Source: CAZEGI01 sp964512105 (GTDB lineage Archaea > Altiarchaeota > Altiarchaeia > IMC4 > CAZEGI01). Taken from it: a stretch of 12,402 nt of DNA. The position numbers and the translations under genes were made by a program. Below, piece after piece: positions 1 to 4,342 of the stretch (positions are counted from its first letter, which is position 1; each line of letters begins with the position of its first letter). The notes below the pieces were generated by a model. It saw nothing but the letters and a program-made list of their open reading frames with translations. It was not told the DNA's origin and ran no database searches. Location of the stretch: contig CAZEGI010000029.1 of assembly GCA_964512105.1 (NCBI GenBank), positions 1 through 12,402 of the forward strand. The letters are read 5' to 3'.

Positions 1-55
1 TTATGACGTCCGCTTGACGTGCGGAAGATCTCCGGTCCGAATCCGGACGAGCCCA
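1..55 (+). tRNA. tRNA-Val (anticodon GAC), 5' end outside the window
   Basis: The window opens inside the D-loop of a tRNA. What is seen: D-stem 3' strand ending at 7; anticodon stem 9-13/21-25 (TCCGC/GCGGA, five pairs) closing a seven-base loop TTGACGT with T33, anticodon GAC at 16-18 and a purine at position 37; a five-base variable loop at 26-30; T-stem 31-35/43-47 (TCCGG/CCGGA); acceptor 3' strand CGAGCCC at 48-54 and discriminator A at 55. Anticodon GAC reads Val codon GUC. CCA is not encoded. The T-loop is TCCGAAT, so the normally invariant T55 is C (base 37). The acceptor 5' strand and most of the D-arm lie upstream of the window, so the full fold cannot be checked. The last 25 bases recur at 188-212. 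Confidence 0.9.
31..55 (+). repeat. Direct repeat, copy 1: 3' end of tRNA-Val (att-like)
   Basis: Bases 31-55 (T-arm, acceptor 3' strand and discriminator of tRNA-Val) match 188-212 at 23 of 25 positions, offset 157 bp. The last 18 bases (38-55 and 195-212) are identical. The differences are at 33 (C versus A at 190) and 37 (C versus A at 194). A duplicated tRNA 3' end is the classical footprint of tyrosine-recombinase integration, in which the element restores the tRNA and leaves the displaced end at the far junction. This copy belongs to the intact tRNA. Confidence 0.8.
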
Positions 56-61
56 TCCGCC

Positions 62-88
62 CCTTTCTTTCTTCCCAAGAAAGAAAGG
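62..88. repeat. Perfect inverted repeat, 12-bp stem, 3-nt loop
   Basis: CCTTTCTTTCTT (62-73) is followed by CCC and its exact reverse complement AAGAAAGAAAGG (77-88). It starts seven bases after the tRNA end, so it could act in tRNA 3'-end formation or termination, or be part of the inserted cassette. Confidence 0.8.
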
Positions 89-113
89 CCCTCGGGTTCA
101 AAGAAAGAAAAAT

Positions 114-132
114 GTGCGACTGAAGGTCGCAC
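114..132. repeat. Perfect inverted repeat, 7-bp stem, 5-nt loop
   Basis: GTGCGAC (114-120) and GTCGCAC (126-132) are exact reverse complements around TGAAG. This is the second hairpin of the cassette between the tRNA-end repeats. Confidence 0.7.
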
Positions 133-164
133 TTAGGAAGGGGTCAGGAACAACTTAGAACTGG

Positions 165-182
165 GGGGAACCTAGGTTCCCC
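165..182. repeat. 18-bp perfect palindrome
   Basis: GGGGAACCTAGGTTCCCC reads the same on both strands with no central spacer. It ends five bases before the second tRNA-end repeat (188-212). That position suits a dimeric protein binding site or a recombinase accessory site at the element edge; this role is inference. Confidence 0.75.
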
Positions 183-187
183 GCGGT

Positions 188-212
188 TCAGGTACGAATC
201 CGGACGAGCCCA
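188..212 (+). repeat. Direct repeat, copy 2: displaced tRNA-Val 3' end
   Basis: This is the second copy of the tRNA-Val 3' end, 23 of 25 bases identical to 31-55. The upstream half of a tRNA is missing and one T-stem pair is broken (A at 190 opposite G), so it cannot be a tRNA. It carries A where the T-loop position 55 should be T. It is most simply the displaced 3' end left by an integration event, now free to decay. From 213 to 256 I see nothing further of note before the stop codon of the minus-strand gene. Confidence 0.75.
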
Positions 213-256
213 CTCATTTTAGAAATTATCCTCTGCATCGCTAAAATCTCCGGTAA

Positions 257-1813
257 TCAAACCCTGCTCATCAGTACCATGCTGGTGTTGCATCCCGGCC
301 CACCGTCCAGCATGAACAGGTCTTCGATTGGCTCAATTAATACCAGGTAGCGGCCTTCGGCTGGTTTGAGTGTGGCAAGTGATTTCGGACAGTTGTTCAC
401 CAGCCGTGTGGTCAGTGTTATTTTGGATGTGTTTTGTGGGTGTAGGTGCGTTTCCGATGGGTCTGATTCCACAACCACTATTGCTTCACCCTGCTCCTGC
501 ATAAAACGTTGGAACTCACTTGTCCGCTCCAGCGCGCGCCGGTAAATTGGGTCTATCCAGATTCCGGGTTTCCTGTGCATGGTATCCTCGGCATTGAACG
601 CATCGAGGTTCATGTCAAGGTCGGGTGACTGGCAGTATATTGGAGTCCCAAATTTTCTCCACTTCACGAATCCAGGGCGGAATACGTATACTCTCGTATC
701 CTCGTGCCCCGGGATTTCCCTCACGGCTTCGAGGAAGCCGTCCACTTCAAGCTGGTCGGCTCCTTCCGCAACTATCATGAAAGGTGTTGCTCCCGCACCA
801 TGTATGACAGAACCCCCCTTGCTCAGCATGACCCGTGTGGACATCTTGGTCTTCCAAGCGCTCGATTGGTCAAGGTATGACATCTCCTTCCCACCGTAAC
901 TCAAAGGTTCTACACAGAACGTATTGTCGTGAGACCACACGCGCATGTCCTTTGGCCATCTTGTGTCCGCAGTTTTTATGTCGTAGCGTATATAAGGTAT
1001 TCCTGCAGACTCCAGAGTCGCTCTGATTTTTTCCATATCATGGGTTATGGAATCCCCAGTACCAGTGTCTGCGAGTGCTATGGAAACATAAGTAACCCTA
1101 GGAGGTAGCACGACGTCCTCCATTCCTGACCCATGCCAGAAGGAGTTTATCTCCCTGAATTCCTGCAGCACGTTCTGGAGCGCTTCCCTATCGGTTAGAA
1201 GCTCCCGCACCACATCCCTGGCTGTTTGAAACACGAGGGCGTTCCTGTTTATCTGTAGTGACGTGTCTACGCTGCGCGGGTCAATTCGAGGCATGCCGTA
1301 CAATCTTTCCGTGGATTTTTTGCCGAAAAAAGGTGTCAGAGCTTTTTTCACTGCCCCTTCGCCGTCGCCACCCAAATCAAAATTGCTGTAGTCCCCCCTG
1401 TCTGCTTCCATGAGCCGGTCTCTGAAGAACCTCATCCACTCTCCAGCTATCTCGAACGCGCAGACGCCCGTTTGCCATCCTATCAGCGCCTGGGTTTCCG
1501 GGTTTTTAGGGACCCTGACAATGCGGTAACTGTCGTCGAATGCGGTCCATGCCGGGCTTTTGGCTTCGGTCCGCATCACTTCCGGAAGTTTTTCTTCAGG
1601 AACTTTGAGCGCGTATACCTTGCCTCTATCGAGAATGAAGACATTCGACCCAGGCGATTTTTCCTGTGCTTCCTCGACTTCTCTAAACCGACCTACAGAA
1701 CCATCGTATTCTTTCAGTACGGGCATTATTATTTTCAGCGGCACGTCCCGCCTGCGGCTGTCCAGAACGCGTGCTTTTTCAGAAAGGTCGTCCGGGTTGA
1801 AACGTTTTAGCAT
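257..1813 (-). CDS. Divergent guanidino-modifying-enzyme (pentein-fold) protein
   Basis: The C-terminal half resembles the superfamily of arginine deiminase, agmatine deiminase, DDAH and amidinotransferases. Positions below count from an upstream in-frame TTG at 1852. They are a W-x-x-D motif (WSHDNTFCVEP, 306-316), a Gly-rich strand (KGGSVIHGAG, 345-354), a region like the HxD loop (PDLDMNLDAFN, 410-420), and a terminal GGPGC with Cys521 at the place of the catalytic Cys (compare GGPRC in arginine deiminase). No His sits at the expected HxD position (Asp411 or Asn415, depending on register), so the usual hydrolase chemistry is doubtful. Residues 15 to about 245 match nothing I recognise. I choose ATG 1813 (518 aa) over TTG 1852 because a TATA-like ATATAAAC is centred 25-26 nt upstream of the ATG, which suggests a leaderless mRNA. 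The gene stands alone and diverges from the methyltransferase-like gene. Family call moderate, function unknown. Confidence 0.6.
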   Translation of the reverse strand: MLKRFNPDDLSEKARVLDSRRRDVPLKIIMPVLKEYDGSVGRFREVEEAQEKSPGSNVFILDRGKVYALKVPEEKLPEVMRTEAKSPAWTAFDDSYRIVRVPKNPETQALIGWQTGVCAFEIAGEWMRFFRDRLMEADRGDYSNFDLGGDGEGAVKKALTPFFGKKSTERLYGMPRIDPRSVDTSLQINRNALVFQTARDVVRELLTDREALQNVLQEFREINSFWHGSGMEDVVLPPRVTYVSIALADTGTGDSITHDMEKIRATLESAGIPYIRYDIKTADTRWPKDMRVWSHDNTFCVEPLSYGGKEMSYLDQSSAWKTKMSTRVMLSKGGSVIHGAGATPFMIVAEGADQLEVDGFLEAVREIPGHEDTRVYVFRPGFVKWRKFGTPIYCQSPDLDMNLDAFNAEDTMHRKPGIWIDPIYRRALERTSEFQRFMQEQGEAIVVVESDPSETHLHPQNTSKITLTTRLVNNCPKSLATLKPAEGRYLVLIEPIEDLFMLDGGPGCNTSMVLMSRV

Positions 1814-1834
1814 GTGGAATAATACGAACCCTAG

Positions 1835-1842
1835 GTTTATAT
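1835..1842 (-). promoter_or_regulatory. Predicted TATA box for the pentein-fold gene
   Basis: The minus strand reads ATATAAAC here, preceded by a G/A-rich BRE-like stretch. Its centre is 25.5 nt from the A of ATG 1813, the usual archaeal TATA-to-start distance, so transcription should begin at or next to the start codon. There is no Shine-Dalgarno sequence just before that ATG, which fits. Confidence 0.5.
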
Positions 1843-1860
1843 CTCCACACAAATCAGCAC

Positions 1861-1874
1861 TTAAAAAATATATA
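1861..1874 (+). promoter_or_regulatory. AT-rich TATA-like element ahead of the methyltransferase-like gene
   Basis: TTAAAAAATATATA lies in the divergent intergenic region. Counting about 26 nt downstream puts a start site near 1895, giving a short pyrimidine-rich leader of about 25 nt before ATG 1921 with no Shine-Dalgarno motif. The A/T tract reads well on either strand, so assignment to the plus-strand gene is by position only. Confidence 0.35.
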
Positions 1875-1920
1875 CGCCATGCCTGTAAGGTTTTTCTTCT
1901 TTTCTTCTGTATGATATAAC

Positions 1921-2493
1921 ATGCAAAAAATCAAATCCCGCATCGGAGTTCCAGAACTCATGATGCCGGAGGATAGGAAACACGATAATGTCGCGATTCT
2001 TATTGATTCCCTGAAAATCAAAAAAGGTGACGTCATAATTTCCGTAGGCGGTGGATGTGGGGCGAGCATCGAACCCGAGATTCTGGCTGCATGCAGAGGG
2101 GCACGGGTCATTGTGGTGAACAAAGAGGGTGTTGAGCGCATGGGGCCGGGCATCACGGATGGAAATCCCATTGAATACGAACAAACGGACTTCATGAAGT
2201 ACGAGTTGCCGGGAAGGGTCAGGGGTTTTTTCATGCCCACTGTTCTTGGAATTATAAGCACGAAGGGGGCAGATGCCATAGTTTCGAAGGCGCTGGATGC
2301 CATGCGGAATCCTGGCGATTTTCTTGTGGCAAGCAGTTACCTGCACGATGCCAGGAAACCAAAACCCTACCAGAGGGACTTTTCGAGAATTCAAGAGATT
2401 GCAAGAGAAAGAGGTATAGAGTTTGAGCCGGTCATACAGACTGAATTTCCTGGAACTTACGTTGAGGTGTTTGTTTTGAAGAGCAGAAAATAA
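1921..2493 (+). CDS. Class I SAM-dependent methyltransferase-like protein
   Basis: This 190-residue protein has a Rossmann-type core. Residues 36-50 (GDVIISVGGGCGASI) resemble motif I of class I methyltransferases, with a hydrophobic strand then a Gly-rich turn. Residues 61-67 (ARVIVVN) fit the second strand, although Asn67 stands where an acidic ribose-binding residue is usual. Residues 101-112 (RGFFMPTVLGII) fit a strand-4 region, and the tail (GTYVEVFVLKSRK) fits the last beta strand. The substrate is not evident and no close named family is recognised. ATG 1921 is used; ATGs at codons 14 and 15 would cut into the N-terminal helix. The TAA stop (2491-2493) directly abuts the stranded L37e gene end at 2494, which suggests that this gene and L37e once converged stop to stop. 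Confidence 0.55.
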   Translation: MQKIKSRIGVPELMMPEDRKHDNVAILIDSLKIKKGDVIISVGGGCGASIEPEILAACRGARVIVVNKEGVERMGPGITDGNPIEYEQTDFMKYELPGRVRGFFMPTVLGIISTKGADAIVSKALDAMRNPGDFLVASSYLHDARKPKPYQRDFSRIQEIARERGIEFEPVIQTEFPGTYVEVFVLKSRK

Positions 2494-2526
2494 TCACTTC
2501 TTCGCCCTGTTGGTTTTTTTAGATTT
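2494..2526 (-). pseudogene. Stranded 3' end of an L37e gene (direct repeat copy A)
   Basis: Bases 2494-2526 match the true 3' end of the L37e gene at 3037-3069 in 31 of 33 positions, offset 543 bp. Read on the minus strand in the L37e frame, the fragment encodes KSKKTNRAKK followed by TGA. The functional copy encodes the same ten residues followed by TAA. The two differences are the stop codon (2495/3038) and a silent AGG/AGA Arg codon (2506/3049). The match ends at the stop codon on one side and before the preceding Gly codon on the other. The fragment cannot be a gene. It marks the far side of the inserted hicBA unit. Confidence 0.85.
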
Positions 2527-2529
2527 TAT

Positions 2530-2537
2530 TTTAAATA
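2530..2537 (+). promoter_or_regulatory. Predicted TATA box for hicBA
   Basis: TTTAAATA, centred about 29 nt before ATG 2563, predicts a start site at about 2560, so the leader is absent or only a few bases. It lies just inside the repeat-flanked unit, so the toxin-antitoxin module would carry its own promoter. Confidence 0.4.
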
Positions 2538-2562
2538 CCTTCACCTAAGTATTATTAGGAAA

Positions 2563-2835
2563 ATGAAGAAAACACCAATACCATTGCCTGTTGTTATAAG
2601 CAAGGAGGGCGAATGGTTTGTAGCGGCTTGTCCGCTTTTGGATATAGCTACGCAGGGAAGAAACGAAGAGGAAGTCAGAGAGAATATGAAGGATTTAATT
2701 GAGGACTACTTTCAGGATCCGGACACGGTCAAACCTACGATGAAAACCATGATATCTGCTTCTGTTTCTGTTATAAACGTACCGGTAAAGATAGGGGCCA
2801 CCCATGCCAAAGCTTCGATCGCTAAGTCAGAATAA
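2563..2835 (+). CDS. hicB: HicB-family antitoxin
   Basis: This is a 90-residue protein with the HicB-like partial RNase-H fold pattern. Residues 8-35 (LPVVISKEGEWFVAACPLL, then TQGRNEEE) give the strand-turn-strand with an aromatic and the P-x-x-x-x-x-T-Q-G signature, followed by helix 36-51 (EEVRENMKDLIEDYFQ). HicB neutralises HicA by binding it. Many HicB proteins have a C-terminal HTH or ribbon-helix-helix DNA-binding domain; residues 60-90 here are too short and do not look like one, so autoregulation may be absent. The hicA start lies 32 bp inside this gene, which fits coupled translation with the antitoxin made first. The pair sits exactly between two copies of the L37e gene end. Confidence 0.8.
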   Translation: MKKTPIPLPVVISKEGEWFVAACPLLDIATQGRNEEEVRENMKDLIEDYFQDPDTVKPTMKTMISASVSVINVPVKIGATHAKASIAKSE

Positions 2836-3022
2836 AGTAATAGAGATACTTGAGTCAAACGGGTTTAAGCAGGTAAGATCCCGAAAGCACATCACCTTCA
2901 AGAAAACCGCTTCTGATGGGAGAGTCTTGACGACTTGGGTTCCGCATCACAATGAAGTTACCTTGTTTGTTGTAAGGTACATCATCAAACAAACAGAAAA
3001 ACCGAGGGAAGAATTTTATTGA
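2804..3022 (+). CDS. hicA: HicA-family mRNA interferase toxin
   Basis: This 72-residue protein has the double-stranded-RNA-binding-like HicA fold. Its motifs are GFKQVRSRKHITFKK at 20-34 with the catalytic His29 in the R-x-x-x-H-x-x-F pattern, and VPHHNEV at 46-52 followed by the C-terminal helix (VVRYIIKQ). HicA cleaves mRNA and is held inactive by HicB. All expected motifs are present, so the toxin looks intact. AGGGG at 2793-2797, six bases before ATG 2804, is a fair ribosome-binding site, and the start overlaps the end of hicB by 32 bp. It ends 14 bp before the stop codon of the convergent L37e gene. Confidence 0.88.
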   Translation: MPKLRSLSQNKVIEILESNGFKQVRSRKHITFKKTASDGRVLTTWVPHHNEVTLFVVRYIIKQTEKPREEFY

Positions 3023-3036
3023 ACACGGCAGATAAC

Positions 3037-3069
3037 TTACTTCTTCGCTCTGTTGGTTTTTTTAGATTT
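3037..3069 (-). repeat. Direct repeat copy B: functional 3' end of rpl37e
   Basis: This is the functional counterpart of the fragment at 2494-2526, with 31 of 33 bases identical. It contains codons for KSKKTNRAKK and the TAA stop. It is the junction on the L37e side of the hicBA unit. Confidence 0.85.
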
Positions 3070-3192
3070 CCCGAAGCCGCATGAGGCGCAGGTTTTTTTC
3101 TTCCGGTTGAAGGCGAACCTTCCGCATCTCGGGCAACGGATGTGCGTGTGCTTCTTCCCGTGTTTCCCCATGCTCGGAGTTCCTTTGCTCAT
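3037..3192 (-). CDS. rpl37e: Large-subunit ribosomal protein L37e
   Basis: This 51-residue reading frame is translated from ATG 3192. It begins MSKGTPSMGKHGKKHTHIRC and carries the L37e zinc ribbon Cys20-x2-Cys23 and Cys35-x2-Cys38 (CPRC and CASC), then a Lys-rich tail KSKKTNRAKK. Length and motifs are normal for archaeal L37e, a zinc-binding protein on the 23S rRNA surface. It starts two bases after the stop codon of the LSm gene; an LSm-L37e pair is a recurrent archaeal arrangement linking RNA metabolism and the ribosome. Its last 33 bp recur at 2494-2526. If hicBA was inserted, this copy of the tail came with the insertion and keeps the protein unchanged. Confidence 0.95.
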   Translation of the reverse strand: MSKGTPSMGKHGKKHTHIRCPRCGRFAFNRKKKTCASCGFGKSKKTNRAKK

Positions 3193-3194
3193 TT

Positions 3195-3404
3195 TCAGGA
3201 AACGAACAGTATCATGTCGCCCCGCAGAAACAGGGTGTTGAACTTCTTCTCGACTTCGCCGTCCGTGAAGGTCGCGTTCGCAAGGACCACGTTTATGTGG
3301 ATGTCAAACGCCTTCAGGGTTCCGCGGACTTCCATGCCGTTCTTCAGTCTTACCAAAACTTCCTTGTCCAGCAAATCGCCAAGGGCATCAAGTGGTTTCA
3401 TCAT
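3195..3404 (-). CDS. Sm-like archaeal protein (SmAP/LSm)
   Basis: This is a 69-residue single-domain Sm protein. The Sm1 motif spans about 22-45 (KNGMEVRGTLKAFDIHINVV, with Gly28 and the D-x-H-x-N RNA-binding loop). The Sm2 motif is FLRGDMILFVS at 59-69, with the invariant Arg-Gly. Such proteins form ring heptamers that bind U-rich RNA. Two adjacent ATGs open the gene (3404 and 3401). The Shine-Dalgarno AGGTGA (minus strand, 3413-3408) is three bases from the first and six from the second, so the second may be the actual start. It is followed after two bases by L37e and diverges from the UbiA-family gene across 94 bp. Confidence 0.93.
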   Translation of the reverse strand: MMKPLDALGDLLDKEVLVRLKNGMEVRGTLKAFDIHINVVLANATFTDGEVEKKFNTLFLRGDMILFVS

Positions 3405-3498
3405 AATTCACCTTTTAAAAACCAAAAACAGTTTTTATGTATTATGCATGGAGTTTAAAAAACGCAGATTTATACTCTGCCAAGAAATAATCAACACC
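3405..3498. promoter_or_regulatory. Divergent promoter region, LSm-L37e and UbiA operon
   Basis: The plus side has TTTATACT at 3469-3476, centred 26.5 nt before ATG 3499, predicting a leaderless mRNA. On the minus side, ATAAAAAC (3438-3431) or the CATAATAC just upstream of it could serve LSm. The second gives a leader of about 12 nt that keeps the AGGTGA ribosome-binding site. Start sites are predictions from spacing. Confidence 0.5.
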
Positions 3499-4335
3499 AT
3501 GGACGTCGATGTATTGAGGAAACTCGTGGGCGGTTTTCATGCGCAGTACCTCTTGGTTCTGGTCTTTGCGGTTTTTTCGTATCGCGCGGTTCTCGAAACT
3601 CCGGCGTATTTTATTGCGGGAATCCTTGCGATATGGTTCGGGACCGCGGCGGACATAGCGGCTAACAGAACGTACGACGCGAAGGACGACGAAAAACTGG
3701 AATGGAAGAGAAAAATCAACCCGGTGAGCAACGGGGAGATTTCAAAAAATACTGCCAAGATGGTTTGCATCGCGCTTTATCTTGCAAGCATCGTTATGGG
3801 ACTGCTGACGAAAAATGCGGTTTTTTTCAGTGTTTTGGTTGTGAGAAATTTCATAGGTTTCTTTTATTCCGCACCGCCGATACGGGCGAAGTCCACCAAG
3901 TTTCTGGACGTCCTCTTCCACCTGTTCATCATTGATTCCGGACCCGCGCTGATGACGCTCGTGCTTACGCAGAACTACTCGTTCACGCTGATGCTCGGTT
4001 TGTTCATCCTGGTTCTGAACTCGGTCTTCACGGAGATAAACCAGGAAATGCGCGACTACGAGATTGACAGAAAAACCGGGCTGGAAACTACTGTGATTCT
4101 GCTCGGGCTGGATGGGTCGCTTTTTTTGGAGAGGATTCTGCTGTTCATGATACTGCTCGTAATAACGACCTTCAGCATTTACGGAAATTTGTACCTGCTG
4201 GCTGTGGTGTCCCTTGTCCTAATGATAAGAACATCCAAAAAACCGAAGGACTACAAGGATATTTATGACTCGCGGGCACTGTGCATTTATTCCCTGCTGC
4301 TTGCGGGCTTTATAAACTTCGGCCTTATAGTTTAG
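3499..4335 (+). CDS. UbiA-family membrane prenyltransferase
   Basis: This 278-residue polytopic membrane protein has about eight hydrophobic segments. It shows both UbiA active-site motifs: an Asp/Asn-rich motif at 52-64 (DIAANRTYDAKDD, with the N-x3-D spacing that binds Mg-prenyl diphosphate) and a second at 186-194 (DYEIDRKTG). It also has the family signature FYSAPPIRAK at 122-131. The family moves a prenyl chain onto an acceptor in the membrane. In archaea one member makes digeranylgeranylglyceryl phosphate for ether lipids, but others act on quinones or tetrapyrroles and this sequence does not say which. ATG 3499 is preferred over upstream in-frame starts because of the TATA box 26.5 nt before it. 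It is the first gene of a four-gene operon; the next gene starts after 7 bp. Confidence 0.82.
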   Translation: MDVDVLRKLVGGFHAQYLLVLVFAVFSYRAVLETPAYFIAGILAIWFGTAADIAANRTYDAKDDEKLEWKRKINPVSNGEISKNTAKMVCIALYLASIVMGLLTKNAVFFSVLVVRNFIGFFYSAPPIRAKSTKFLDVLFHLFIIDSGPALMTLVLTQNYSFTLMLGLFILVLNSVFTEINQEMRDYEIDRKTGLETTVILLGLDGSLFLERILLFMILLVITTFSIYGNLYLLAVVSLVLMIRTSKKPKDYKDIYDSRALCIYSLLLAGFINFGLIV

Positions 4336-4342
4336 TTGCAGA

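Larger units (their letters stand above)
56..187. other. Non-coding hairpin-rich cassette between duplicated tRNA ends
   Basis: No credible open reading frame lies in this stretch. It holds three perfect inverted repeats. The first is a 12-bp pyrimidine/purine stem with a CCC loop (62-73/77-88). The second is a 7-bp stem GTGCGAC/GTCGCAC with loop TGAAG (114-120/126-132). The third is an 18-bp perfect palindrome GGGGAACCTAGGTTCCCC (165-182). The purine arm AAGAAAGAAA of the first hairpin recurs at 101-110. The segment is exactly what would be inserted if the flanking tRNA-end repeats are att sites. It may be a tiny non-autonomous element, the deleted remnant of a larger one, or a structured RNA; the sequence alone does not decide. 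Confidence 0.55.
2494..3069. mobile_element. Putative 543-bp hicBA unit bounded by duplicated L37e gene ends
   Basis: A 33-bp imperfect direct repeat (2494-2526 and 3037-3069) made of the L37e gene 3' end flanks hicB and hicA and nothing else. The repeat period of 543 bp is the implied insertion size. Removing one period restores L37e and puts its stop directly against the methyltransferase-like stop. No transposase, integrase or terminal inverted repeat is visible, so mobility would depend on a recombinase elsewhere, or the event was homologous or illegitimate recombination with related DNA. The structure is seen directly; the mobile interpretation is inferred. Confidence 0.55.

Noticed and set aside
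62..132. CRISPR-like or C/D-box small RNA in the tRNA-flanked cassette
   Set aside because: The hairpins differ from each other, there are no evenly spaced repeats, and no C and D box pair is visible.
188..212. A second tRNA gene at the repeated tRNA end, or the 3' exon of an intron-containing tRNA
   Set aside because: No D-arm or anticodon arm precedes it, one T-stem pair is broken, and the copy at 1-55 is already complete at its 3' end, so no intron is needed.
1861..2394. Minus-strand open frames of 149 and 177 codons opposite the methyltransferase-like gene
   Set aside because: No family motif, and they would cover the divergent promoter region; the plus-strand frame has a Rossmann-type pattern.
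2494..3069. Classical transposon insertion with target-site duplication at L37e
   Set aside because: A 33-bp imperfect repeat coinciding with the coding end of a gene is too long and too gene-specific for a target-site duplication. No terminal inverted repeats or transposase are present.
3142..3498. N-terminal extension of the UbiA-family protein in the open frame upstream of 3499
   Set aside because: It would run antisense through LSm and the start of L37e, and the TATA box 26.5 nt before 3499 sets the start there.
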